Source: Dechloromonas denitrificans
GTDB lineage: Bacteria > Pseudomonadota > Gammaproteobacteria > Burkholderiales > Rhodocyclaceae
Direction: 5' to 3'
Assembly (NCBI RefSeq): GCF_001551835.1
Contig: NZ_LODL01000035.1
Span: 585,041 to 649,040, forward strand
Length of the DNA: 64,000 nt
The notes under the pieces are model-generated. The model had not been told where the DNA came from, did no database searches, and saw only the letters and a program-made list of their open reading frames with translations. This document shows, piece by piece, positions 55,409-64,000 of this stretch; the stretch's first letter is position 1; every line of letters starts with the position of its first letter. Made by a program: the position numbers and the translations under genes.

Positions 55409-55863
55409 GTCTCGAACTCAAAGCCGGCCCGACCTCGCTTGAGCGGCTGGAAACGGCACTCGGCCGGATGCAGCAAAAACACGGTTTTTACCGGGTCGAC
55501 CGCAGGGATCCGGAATTTCCGGCCGGCCTGACCGCGCTGCTGCTGACCGAAGACCCGCAGCGCAATCTGGAAGTGCTCGATGCCTGCGTCATCCTGCCCG
55601 AGGCGCTGAAGCCGGTCGGCGCGCAGATCGCGCGCTGGGTGGCCGGCCCCGATTTTGCGCCGGGCCTGATGCAGCAATACGGCGTGCCGCGCGCGCCGGC
55701 CGTCGTCTTCCTGCGCGATGGCGCTTTCGTCGGCGTGCTCAACGGCATTCGCGACTGGGTCGACTACCAGAACGAAGTCGTCCGGCTGCTCAGCGGCCCG
55801 GCCCAGCCGAAGCCGATCGGCATTCCCGTCCGCGTCGCCGGTAACCCAGGAGTCTGTGCATGA
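55405..55863 (+). CDS. hoxO: Hydrogenase small-subunit chaperone HoxO (HupG/HyaE)
   Basis: A 152-residue thioredoxin-fold protein without the CxxC motif, the HyaE/HupG/HoxO family. Segments such as HGFYRVDRRDPEF, YGVPRAPAVVFLRDG and VGVLNGIRDWVDY are typical. It binds the small subunit precursor and keeps it from premature export. It overlaps hoxQ by four bases. Confidence 0.9.
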   Translation: MSLELKAGPTSLERLETALGRMQQKHGFYRVDRRDPEFPAGLTALLLTEDPQRNLEVLDACVILPEALKPVGAQIARWVAGPDFAPGLMQQYGVPRAPAVVFLRDGAFVGVLNGIRDWVDYQNEVVRLLSGPAQPKPIGIPVRVAGNPGVCA

Positions 55864-56723
55864 ACCCCTCGATGATGCGTCCCTTCCCGATTTCCGTCGT
55901 CGCCATGGGCCCCGGCTCGCAAGGCGACGAGGCGCCGGATTACCTGCCGATGCCGAAAGGCATGGAAACCTTCTCGGCGCCCAGCCTGCCCTACGATGCG
56001 CCGGCCGCTGCGGTGGCTCAGGCGGCTCGCCTGCTCGACATTTTTGTCGACGGGGCGGTCGCGGTCGGCTTCGCCGGCGGCGCCAAGCTCGAATTGCTCG
56101 GCCTGGAAGCGCTGCTGCGTGAAGTCATCAACCAGTCGATGGGCTTCGGCGAAGTCAGCGCCTTCACCACCGCGCCGGCCCACTGGCGCGTCCAGGAAAC
56201 CGCCTTCGCCGGCCTCTGGCGCGTGCTGCAGGTGGCCGACGACGGGACGATGCTGGTCGACCGGCTGGAAACCGGCATCATCCCGAGCGTGCTGACCGAT
56301 GCCATGCTGCAGACGGCGGTCGCCGATCTGCCGGCCCCGGCCTACCCGGCCGGCTGCATGAATGCCCAAGCGCTGGTCGAGGAAATCCGCCAGCAGGCGG
56401 CGGCCTGGCGGGCCGGCGACGGCGCGCACGTCATCAACCTGACCCTGCTGCCGGTCAGCGATGCCGACCTCGATACGCTGTACGGCTGGCTCGGCCACCG
56501 CGAGGTGTCGATCCTGTCGCGCGGCTACGGCAACTGCCGGATCACCAGCACGCGGCTGAAGAATGTCTGGTGGGTGCAGTATTTCAACAGCATGGATACG
56601 CTGATCCTCAATTCGATCGAGATCGTCGCCATGCCGGAAGTGGCGCTCGCTTCCGACGAGGATTTCAGCGACTCGATCGAGCGCCTGCGCGAGTATCTCG
56701 AGATGATGCGTGAGCCGGTTTGA
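55860..56723 (+). CDS. hoxQ: Hydrogenase small-subunit maturation protein HoxQ (HupH/HyaF)
   Basis: A 287-residue HupH/HyaF/HoxQ-family protein. The N-terminal PFPISVVAMGPGSQGDEAPD and C-terminal LSRGYGNCRITSTRLKNVWW region are strongly conserved; the latter resembles a rubredoxin-related domain. It acts with HoxO on the Fe-S subunit, and is thought to be important under oxygen. A 212-base gap with an inverted repeat follows. Confidence 0.91.
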   Translation: MNPSMMRPFPISVVAMGPGSQGDEAPDYLPMPKGMETFSAPSLPYDAPAAAVAQAARLLDIFVDGAVAVGFAGGAKLELLGLEALLREVINQSMGFGEVSAFTTAPAHWRVQETAFAGLWRVLQVADDGTMLVDRLETGIIPSVLTDAMLQTAVADLPAPAYPAGCMNAQALVEEIRQQAAAWRAGDGAHVINLTLLPVSDADLDTLYGWLGHREVSILSRGYGNCRITSTRLKNVWWVQYFNSMDTLILNSIEIVAMPEVALASDEDFSDSIERLREYLEMMREPV

Positions 56724-56746
56724 GTTGGGGAAACGCTGAAATATTC

Positions 56747-56813
56747 GTCATCCCCGCGAAGGCGGGGATCCAGTTCGTTGGTTTTTCTGGATTCCCGCCT
56801 TCGCGGGAATGAC
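56747..56813. repeat. REP-like inverted repeat between hoxQ and hoxR
   Basis: Two imperfect 27-base arms (GTCATCCCCGCGAAGGCGGG and its partner at 56787-56813) flank a 13-base loop. This GTCATxCCCGCG..GGGGATCCAG palindrome is a widespread dispersed repeat of beta-proteobacteria. A single arm of the same family is at 63564. Confidence 0.85.
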
Positions 56814-56935
56814 ATTTCTGAATAAATCAGAACTTCCTTAGTTGCACCGCCGCCCCGTACTTGGTGTACTGTCGGTGGCGGTAGTTCCGGCGTGCCGGAT
56901 GGCACGCTGTCCGATTTGCCTTTTCAGGGTTGATC

Positions 56936-57136
56936 ATGCGTTTCGAAGGTTCATTTCTGGCGGTCAAGCCGGATGACAGGCTTGAGTGCGGCATCTGCTG
57001 GTGGGTTTACGACCCGGCGCAGGGCGACGACGTGCGCGGCATTCCGCCCGGCACCTCCTTTGCCGCGCTGCCGGATGACTGGTGCTGCCCGGGCTGCGAT
57101 GCGCCGCGCCACAAGTTCATGGTGCTCGGCGCATGA
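56936..57136 (+). CDS. hoxR: Rubredoxin HoxR
   Basis: A 66-residue rubredoxin with C18-G-I-C21 and C51-P-G-C54 ligands for one iron (WVYDPAQGDD, PDDWCCPGCDAP). HoxR/HupI proteins serve hydrogenase maturation under oxygen, probably by rebuilding the proximal cluster. ATG at 56936 is used; a TTG two codons earlier is less likely. Overlaps hoxT by four bases. Confidence 0.94.
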   Translation: MRFEGSFLAVKPDDRLECGICWWVYDPAQGDDVRGIPPGTSFAALPDDWCCPGCDAPRHKFMVLGA

Positions 57137-57600
57137 AAATCTGGGCCAGCGATCCGTCGCCCGATCTGGTTGCCGTCTTCAGAGATATCGCGGCGACGCG
57201 GATGGCCGATCTGCCGATCTGCAACGCCCGCCTGCAGGTCGAGGCCGTCGGCTTTCAGCGGACGGCGGCCGGCCACTGGGCGGGGGTGATGATTACGCCG
57301 TGGGCGATCAACCTGCTCTGCCTGCCCGGCCAGCTTGACGGCTGGCCGGCCCTGGCCGCCTGCAGCAAGCACGACTGGCGTTTCCCGTCCGGCGATTACG
57401 AATTCACCGTCGCCGACGAGGCCAGCCTGGGCAATTACCATTTGTGTTCGCTGTTCTCGCCGGTCCTCGAATTCGACAGCCACGAGCAGGCCCGGCTGAC
57501 CGCACTGGCTGCCGCCCATGCGCTGTTTGCCGAACCGCTGAGCGCCCCGGCGAGTGCGCCGGCGCCGACCCGGCGTGCCTTTCTCGGTTTGTCCGGATGA
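57133..57600 (+). CDS. hoxT: HybE-family hydrogenase chaperone HoxT (HupJ)
   Basis: A 155-residue HybE/HupJ/HoxT protein. The FQRTAAGHWAGVMITPWAIN and FPSGDYEFTVADEASLGNYH blocks define the family, which proof-reads assembly of subunits before Tat export. The ATG at 57133 overlaps hoxR by four bases. The C-terminal 40 residues are variable. Confidence 0.9.
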   Translation: MKIWASDPSPDLVAVFRDIAATRMADLPICNARLQVEAVGFQRTAAGHWAGVMITPWAINLLCLPGQLDGWPALAACSKHDWRFPSGDYEFTVADEASLGNYHLCSLFSPVLEFDSHEQARLTALAAAHALFAEPLSAPASAPAPTRRAFLGLSG

Positions 57601-58499
57601 CGACCAGCGGCGGCCTGCTGACGGTGCGCGCCCGCTACGCCAACGGCGGGCTGAGCGACATCGCGGTCGATCTGCAACGGCCGCCGGTGACGCGCCTGTT
57701 CATCGGCCAGCCGCCGGAAGCCGTGATCAAGACCGTGCCCTACATCTACACACTGTGCGCCCATGCTCAGCGCGCCGCTGCGCAGGCGGCGCTGGCCGCG
57801 GCCGACGGTGTCGAGCGTCGGCCGGTCGATGACGCCGAATTGTGGATCGAACTGCTGCACGAGAATTTCTGGCGCCTGCTCCTCGACTGGCCGCCGACGC
57901 TCGGCCTGCCGCCGGCCAAGGAGGCCTTCGTCGCCTGGCGGGCCGAGCGCCTCGGCACCAACCGTGTGGCCGCGACGCAAAGCCTGGTTGACGGCACGCT
58001 GGCCGAGCTCGCCGAAAAATGCCGTTTACAACTGGTCGACCGCCGGCATGCGCTGAATTTTGCCTTTCCTGCGCTCAATCCGCAGGCCTGGCTGGCTTAC
58101 TGGCAGGGGGCGGTCGCCGAGCATCCGGCGGTGCGGCATCCGGTCTCGATCGGCGCCGCTTTCGCCCACCGCCTGGCCGAAGTCGAGGCGGCAACCGCGG
58201 CGCTGGCCGAAAACCGTCCCTATCCGCTGGCCGCGGCCGGCGACGATGGTTGGGGCGTCGCCCAGACGATCACGGCGCGCGGGGCGCTGACCCACGCCGT
58301 GCGGGTGGTCGAGGGCAAGGTGATGAACTACCGGGTATGGGCGCCGACCGATTGCCATTTTGCCGCGGCCGGCCCGCTCGCCGCGCTGCTGGCCGGGGCT
58401 CGGGTTGCCGATTTCTGCGCCGCCCGACGGCTGGTCGAGCAGGCGGTGCTGGCGCTCGATCCCTGTCTGCCTTACGTGCTGGAGCTGGAAGATGCATGA
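57597..58499 (+). CDS. hoxV: Hydrogenase maturation scaffold HoxV (HupK)
   Basis: A 300-residue HupK/HoxV protein. It looks like a shortened hydrogenase large subunit (GQPPEAVIKTVPYIYTLCAHAQ, YRVWAPTDCHFAA, EQAVLALDPCLPYVLEL) that has lost most nickel cysteines. It is thought to act as a scaffold during assembly of the Ni-Fe site. The start overlaps hoxT by four bases; an earlier in-frame start lies within hoxT. Confidence 0.9.
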   Translation: MTTSGGLLTVRARYANGGLSDIAVDLQRPPVTRLFIGQPPEAVIKTVPYIYTLCAHAQRAAAQAALAAADGVERRPVDDAELWIELLHENFWRLLLDWPPTLGLPPAKEAFVAWRAERLGTNRVAATQSLVDGTLAELAEKCRLQLVDRRHALNFAFPALNPQAWLAYWQGAVAEHPAVRHPVSIGAAFAHRLAEVEAATAALAENRPYPLAAAGDDGWGVAQTITARGALTHAVRVVEGKVMNYRVWAPTDCHFAAAGPLAALLAGARVADFCAARRLVEQAVLALDPCLPYVLELEDA

Positions 58500-58833
58500 A
58501 ATGTCGCTCGCCGAGGGCGTGCTGCAGCTGGTCGAAGATACGGCCCGGCGCGAAAATGCGCAGCGGGTCAAACTGGTCGTGTTGGAAATCGGCCAGATGT
58601 CCTCGGTCGAGCCGGAAGCGCTGAAATTCTGCTTCGAGGTGGTGACCCGGGGTAGTCTGGCCGACGGCGCGGCGCTGGAAATCGCCGAGGTGCCGGGGGC
58701 GGGCTGGTGCATGCAGTGCGCCGCGACGGTGCCGATGCGCGAGCTGTTCGGCGCCTGCCCGACCTGCGGCAGCTACCAGGTGCAGGCCACCGGCGGCACC
58801 GAAATGCGGGTCAAGGAAATCGAAATCGAGTAA
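58492..58833 (+). CDS. hypA: Nickel metallochaperone HypA
   Basis: A 113-residue HypA that delivers nickel with HypB. The nickel ligand H2 is in [14 protein letters not shown], and the zinc site is CMQC..CPTC (residues about 74-95). It overlaps hoxV by eight bases. Confidence 0.95.
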   Translation: MHEMSLAEGVLQLVEDTARRENAQRVKLVVLEIGQMSSVEPEALKFCFEVVTRGSLADGAALEIAEVPGAGWCMQCAATVPMRELFGACPTCGSYQVQATGGTEMRVKEIEIE

Positions 58834-58846
58834 GAGGAGAAGCTTT

Positions 58847-59865
<1,019 letters not shown>

Positions 59866-59869
<4 letters not shown>

Positions 59870-62181
59870 GCGGTCGGCTGCTGCGCATTCGCGGCCTCGT
59901 CCAGGGCGTCGGCTTTCGTCCCTACGTCTGGCGGCTGGCCAACGAACTCGGCCTGAACGGCTGGGTGCGCAACGACGGCGCCGGCGTCACCCTGGCGGTC
60001 GACGGGGCAAAAATGGCCGAATTCATCACCCGCCTGCCCAACGAGATCCCGCGTCTGGCCCGCATCGACGACATCGTTAGCGAAACGGCCGAAGTCAGCG
60101 ACAGCGGCTTCGCCATCCGCGACAGCGTCGCCGATAGCGTCGGCACCGCCATCGGCCCCGACGCCGCGCTCTGCCCGGCCTGTATCGCCGAGCTGTGCGA
60201 CCCCGCCAACCGGCGCTGGCGCTATGCCTTCACCACCTGCACCCATTGCGGCCCGCGCTATACGGTCAGCCGCCGGATTCCCTACGACCGGGCACAGACC
60301 AGCCTCGCCGCTTTCCCGCTCTGCCCGCCCTGCGCCAGCGAATACACCGACCCGGTCGACCGCCGTTTCCATGCCGAAACCACCTGCTGCCCGGCCTGCG
60401 GCCCGCAACTGAGCCTGCTCGATGCGGCCGGCCAACCGCTGGCCGGCGACCCGATCGGCGAAACCCTGCGTCTGCTGCAGGCCGGCCGCATCGTCGCCAT
60501 CAAGGGCCTCGGTGGTTTTCATCTCGCCTGCGACGCGCGCAATACCGCCGCCGTCGCCGAACTGCGCCGGCGCAAACAGCGCGAGGCCAAGCCGTTTGCC
60601 GTGATGGCGCTGAACGCCGCTGCGCTGGCCGGCTACGCCGAGATCGGTGCCGCCGAACTGGGTTTGCTGCGCAGCGCCGCCGCCCCGGTCGTGCTGTGCG
60701 CCAAGGGGGCCGGCGAACTGCCCGGGATCGCGCCCGCCCTCGCTTCGCTCGGCGTCATGCTGCCGGCGACGCCGCTGCACCTGCTGCTCTGGCACGAAGC
60801 GGCAGGGCGACCGAGCGGCAGCGACTGGCTGGCCCAGGAAAACGAACTGCTGCTGGTGATGACCAGTGCCAACCCGCACGGCGAGCCGCTGGTCACCGGT
60901 AATGCCGAGGCGCTGGCGCGCCTGGCCGGCCTGGCCGATGCCTACCTGGTGCACGACCGCGACATCGTCGTCCGCTGCGACGATTCGGTGCTGCGCGCGA
61001 CAGCGGATGGCCCGAGTTTCATCCGCCGGGCCCGCGGTTACGTGCCGCTGCCAATTGCCTTGAGCAACGGCGGGCCAAGCGTACTGGCGCTCGGCGGCTA
61101 CCTGAAAAACACGGTCTGCCTGCTGAAAGGCAAGGAAGCCTTCCTGTCGCAGCACATCGGCGGCCTCGACAACGCGGCGGCAATCGCCTTTCTCGAAGAA
61201 ACGGTCGCTCACCTGCTGGCCATCCTCGATGTCCGGCCCGAGCTGATCGTCCACGACCTGCACCCGGACTACCCTTCGACCCAGCTGGCCCTGCGCCTGG
61301 CCGCGGAACTGGGCGTGCCGGCGCTGGCTGTCGGCCATCATCAGGCGCATCTGGCGGCGATCTGTGCCGAACATGGCGTCAACGAGCCGATCATCGGCCT
61401 GGCGCTCGATGGCGTCGGCCTCGGTCCGGACGGTGGGGCCTGGGGCGGCGAACTGTTGCGCCTGGACGGCGCCCGCTGCGACCGCCTCGGCCATCTGGCG
61501 CCGCTCAAACTGCCCGGCGGCGACCGCGCCGCCCGCGAGCCGTGGCGCATGGCGCTCTCCGCCCTGCATGGCGCCGGCCTCGGTTACCGCGTCGGCGGCT
61601 GGCTGAAGCAGCGCTATCCCGAGCGCGACGGCGGCCCGCTGCTCACCATGCTGGCCCGCGACCTGCGCTGTCCGCCGACCTCCAGCCTCGGCCGCTGGTT
61701 CGATGCGGCGGCCGGCTTGCTCGGCGTCTGCGAAATATCACAGTACGAAGGACAGGCGGCGATGTTGCTGGAAAGCCTGGCCGTCGCCCACGGCCCGGTC
61801 CCGCCGCTGGCGGACGGCTTCGTGCTGCGCGACGGCGGGCTCGACCTGTCGCCCTTGATCGGCGCCTTGCTGGTCTGTCACGATGCGGCGGAAGGGGCGG
61901 CGCTGTTCCACGCCACCGTGGCGGCCGGGCTGGCGGCATGGGTCGTCCAGGCCCTTGCCCCCCAAGGGGGCTTCCTGCGGGGCGCGGTGCACGGCTCAAA
62001 AGAGGCAAAAATCGCCGTCGGCGGCGGTTGTGCGATGAATGCGCTGCTGATGACGGCCTTGCGCCGACATCTGGAAACGGCGGGCCTGACGCTGCTCGAA
62101 GCGCGCCAGGCGCCGCCCAACGACGGCGGTCTGGCGCTTGGCCAGGCCTGGCTGGCGCGCAAGATGTTCAAGGAGAGATGA
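59866..62181 (+). CDS. hypF: Carbamoyltransferase HypF
   Basis: A 771-residue protein that makes the cyanide ligands of the active site from carbamoyl phosphate. Domains: acylphosphatase (residues 3-90; [16 protein letters not shown]), two zinc fingers ([33 protein letters not shown]), a YrdC-like ATP domain (200-380), and the Kae1-like transferase (from [13 protein letters not shown]). The GTG at 59866 overlaps the hypB stop. The length is normal. Confidence 0.95.
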
Positions 62182-62184
62182 AGC

Positions 62185-62424
62185 ATGTGTCTGGCAATTC
62201 CCGCGCAAGTGGTTGAACTGCGCGAAGGCGACAACGCCGTGGTCGATCTGGCCGGCGTCCGGAAGGAAATCTCGCTGGCCCTGGTCGACAACGTGGCGGT
62301 CGGCGATTACGTCATCGTGCACGTCGGCTACGCGCTGAACAAGCTCGATCCGGAAGAAGCGGCGAAAACGCTGGCTTTGTTCGGCGAAATCGGCCAGTTG
62401 GGCGACGATCCGACCCTGCACTGA
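62185..62424 (+). CDS. hypC: HypC iron-site chaperone
   Basis: A 79-residue HypC that holds iron with HypD while CN and CO are added and then delivers it to the large subunit. MCLAIPAQVVEL start with C2, as expected. GAGAG precedes it and its stop overlaps the hypD start. Confidence 0.95.
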   Translation: MCLAIPAQVVELREGDNAVVDLAGVRKEISLALVDNVAVGDYVIVHVGYALNKLDPEEAAKTLALFGEIGQLGDDPTLH

Positions 62425-63551
62425 TGAAATACATCGACGAATTCCGCGATGGCGACGTCGCACTAGGCTTGGCCGAGGCCATCCGCCGCGAAGCGCGACC
62501 CGACCGGCGCTACCATTTCATGGAGTTCTGCGGCGGCCACACCCATGCCATCTCACGCTACGGCGTTTCCGACCTGCTGCCGGACAATGTCCGGATGATC
62601 CACGGCCCGGGCTGCCCGGTCTGCGTGCTGCCGATCGGCCGCGTCGATCAGGTGATCCGCCTGGCACTGGAACAAGGGGTCATCCTGTGCACCTACGGCG
62701 ATTGCCTGCGCGTGCCGGCTTCCGGCGGCCTGTCGCTACTCAAGGCCAAGGCGCGCGGCGGCGACATCCGGATGGTTTATTCGAGCGCCGATGCGGTGGC
62801 GCTGGCCCAGAAGAACCCGGACAAGCAGGTGGTTTTCTTCGCCATCGGCTTCGAGACGACGACGCCGCCGACCGCGGTGGCGATCAAGCAGGCGGCGGCG
62901 CTCGGCCTGAAGAATTTCTCGGTGCTCTGTTGTCACGTGCTGACCCCGTCGGCCATTTCGAGCATTCTCGAATCGCCGGAAGTCCGCCAGTGGGGTACCG
63001 TACCGCTCGACGGCTTCATCGGCCCGGCCCACGTCTCGACCATCATCGGCAGCCGGCCCTACGAGTTCTTCGCCGAGGAATACCGTAAGCCGGTGGTCAT
63101 CGCCGGCTTCGAGCCGCTCGACGTGATGCAGGCGATCCGTATGCTGATCCGTCAGGTCAATGAAGGGCGGGCCGAAGTCGAAAACGAGTTCTCACGCGCC
63201 GTTGACCGCAACGGCAACCTGAAAGCGCAGCAACTGGTCGGCGAAGTGTTCGAGATGCGCAAGCAGTTCGAATGGCGCGGCCTGAACGTGCTGCCCTACT
63301 CGGCGCTGCGCATTCGCCGCCAGTTCGCCGAATTTGACGCCGAAAAGCGCTTCCCGCTCGGTTATGCCTCGGTGCCCGACCACAAGGCCTGCGAATGCGG
63401 GGCGATCCTGCGTGGCGTTAAGCGACCGCAGGACTGCAAGATATTCGGCACGGTGTGCACGCCGGAGAATCCGGTGGGGTCGTGCATGGTGTCGTCGGAG
63501 GGGGCTTGTGCGGCACATTACACCTATGGGCGGTATAAGGATGTGGCTTGA
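62424..63551 (+). CDS. hypD: HypD, Fe(CN)2CO assembly scaffold
   Basis: A 375-residue iron-sulfur scaffold for the Fe(CN)2CO unit. Conserved segments are EFCGGHTHAISRYG, GPGCPVCVLP, GFETTTPPTAVA and the C-terminal cysteines (HKACECGAILRG..CKIFGTVCTPENPVGSCMVS) that hold the [4Fe-4S] cluster. The TGATG overlap at 62422 couples it to hypC. hypE is not in the window and is expected beyond 64000 or elsewhere, since the following 449 bases are repeat DNA. Confidence 0.95.
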   Translation: MKYIDEFRDGDVALGLAEAIRREARPDRRYHFMEFCGGHTHAISRYGVSDLLPDNVRMIHGPGCPVCVLPIGRVDQVIRLALEQGVILCTYGDCLRVPASGGLSLLKAKARGGDIRMVYSSADAVALAQKNPDKQVVFFAIGFETTTPPTAVAIKQAAALGLKNFSVLCCHVLTPSAISSILESPEVRQWGTVPLDGFIGPAHVSTIIGSRPYEFFAEEYRKPVVIAGFEPLDVMQAIRMLIRQVNEGRAEVENEFSRAVDRNGNLKAQQLVGEVFEMRKQFEWRGLNVLPYSALRIRRQFAEFDAEKRFPLGYASVPDHKACECGAILRGVKRPQDCKIFGTVCTPENPVGSCMVSSEGACAAHYTYGRYKDVA

Positions 63552-63563
63552 TTGCGCTTGTCC

Positions 63564-63590
63564 GTCATTCCCGCGCAGGCGGGAATCCAG
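63564..63590. repeat. Single REP arm downstream of hypD
   Basis: GTCATTCCCGCGCAGGCGGG and the following ATCCAG repeat one arm of the inverted repeat at 56747-56813, with its own short internal stem (CCCGC..GCGGG). Confidence 0.8.
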
Positions 63591-63637
63591 GGAGTGGGCT
63601 TGGCGACCGTGGTTTTCCGCGCTTGCGGCGCGGGCGT

Positions 63638-63665
63638 ACTTTCTTTTGCTTCGCCAAAAGAAAGT
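63638..63665. repeat. Perfect inverted repeat in intergenic DNA
   Basis: ACTTTCTTTTG and CAAAAGAAAGT pair around CTTCGC. The surrounding block with AAGTAGCCAAAGAAAAGGCG is a common dispersed repeat in proteobacterial genomes. No coding sequence is supported in 63552-64000. Confidence 0.8.
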
Positions 63666-63761
63666 AGCCAAAGAAAAGGCGACCCCAGGTTACGCGGTCG
63701 GCTGCGCCGACTTCCCTGCGCTACTCGCTACTGGCGGGCGCTGCGGAACTCGGGCCTTCGG

Positions 63762-63998
63762 CCCTCAGACAGTCCTCGCGCTTTTTCCGCCAGTAGCTGC
63801 GTTGCTCGGCGCTTTACATGGGGACCCGAAAGGCGTCGCGGAGCAAGCAGCAGCCGGTTTTTTTAATTGCTGCGGTCGACCATCCAAAAAAGCAAGAAAT
63901 GAAAACTTACCGTCGAGCACGGACGCTTTTCCGGGCCCCTTGAAAGGTGCCGAGCAACGCAGAAATGCCGGGGGCCTTCGGCGAGCACTGTCTGAGGG
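63762..63998. repeat. Nested palindromic element of about 237 bases
   Basis: Outer arms CCCTCAGACAGTCCTCGC (63762-63779) and GCGAGCACTGTCTGAGGG (63981-63998) match at 17 of 18 positions. Inner arms CTGCGTTGCTCGGC (63797-63810) and GCCGAGCAACGCAG (63949-63962) are perfect. Between them lies a T-rich spacer. The element has no plausible gene and looks like a small non-autonomous mobile repeat or structured RNA. Confidence 0.65.
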
Positions 63999-64000
63999 GC

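Noticed and set aside
56891..56935. A possible second sigma-54 promoter before hoxR (TGGCAC..TTGC)
   Set aside because: The spacing between the two elements is several bases too long; the TGGCAC is part of a small CGTGCC/GGCACG hairpin.
63552..63866. A 104-codon plus-strand frame after hypD
   Set aside because: It lies wholly in dispersed repeat DNA, has no ribosome-binding site and its translation shows no protein-like pattern.

Overview
The window comes from a GC-rich betaproteobacterial chromosome, most likely a member of the Rhodocyclales (Dechloromonas/Azospira-like). This rests on gene content and style: a zapA-6S RNA linkage, System I cytochrome c maturation, a TRAP-fed malonate decarboxylase locus, OxyR with a di-haem peroxidase, and an oxygen-tolerant membrane-bound [NiFe] hydrogenase in the hoxKGZMLOQRTV-hypABFCD order. 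It is ordinary chromosome: no insertion sequence, prophage, CRISPR array or tRNA was seen, only small palindromic intergenic repeats. The species assignment is inference.

Region by region. 1-7.5 kb (minus): a cobalamin-riboswitch-controlled corrinoid uptake and salvage operon, btuB-btuC-btuD-btuF-cobO, then an exported two-domain protein (CbiZ amidohydrolase fused to a nitrilase-type amidase), then cobB running off the left edge. 7.6-10 kb (plus): a small coiled-coil gene, zapA, 6S RNA, a META lipoprotein, an EVE-domain protein and a TSUP permease. 10-20.8 kb: a divergent GntR/FCD regulator, a TRAP transporter, mdcACDEGBH malonate decarboxylase and a second TSUP permease. 20.8-23.8 kb: an enoyl-CoA hydratase, divergent from a DUF485-ActP acetate symporter pair. 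23.8-25.6 kb: an Aer-type PAS protein overlapping a chemoreceptor that has no sensor domain. 25.7-33.4 kb: a GntR/FCD regulator divergent from a propionyl-CoA/methylmalonyl-CoA cluster (mcm, meaB, pccB, pccA). 33.4-36.7 kb: two uncharacterised divergent genes, a DHH phosphoesterase and napF. 36.7-43.3 kb (minus): ccmABCDEFGHI. 43.4-45.5 kb: ccpA and oxyR, divergent around an FNR box and a four-element OxyR site. 45.5-50.5 kb: a 1668-residue CBS/PAS/GAF/GGDEF/EAL protein ending in a zinc-binding CZB domain. 50.7-63.6 kb (plus): the hydrogenase structural, maturation and hyp genes behind a sigma-54 promoter. 63.6-64 kb: repeat-rich DNA.

The genes suggest a respiratory generalist that burns small organic acids (malonate, acetate, propionate) and hydrogen, with c-type cytochromes and peroxide defence. 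Methylmalonyl-CoA mutase needs B12, which the btu operon supplies. The most unusual item is the exported CbiZ-nitrilase fusion: it places a corrinoid-cleaving amidase outside the cytoplasm, next to a predicted second amidase, inside a B12-sensing operon.
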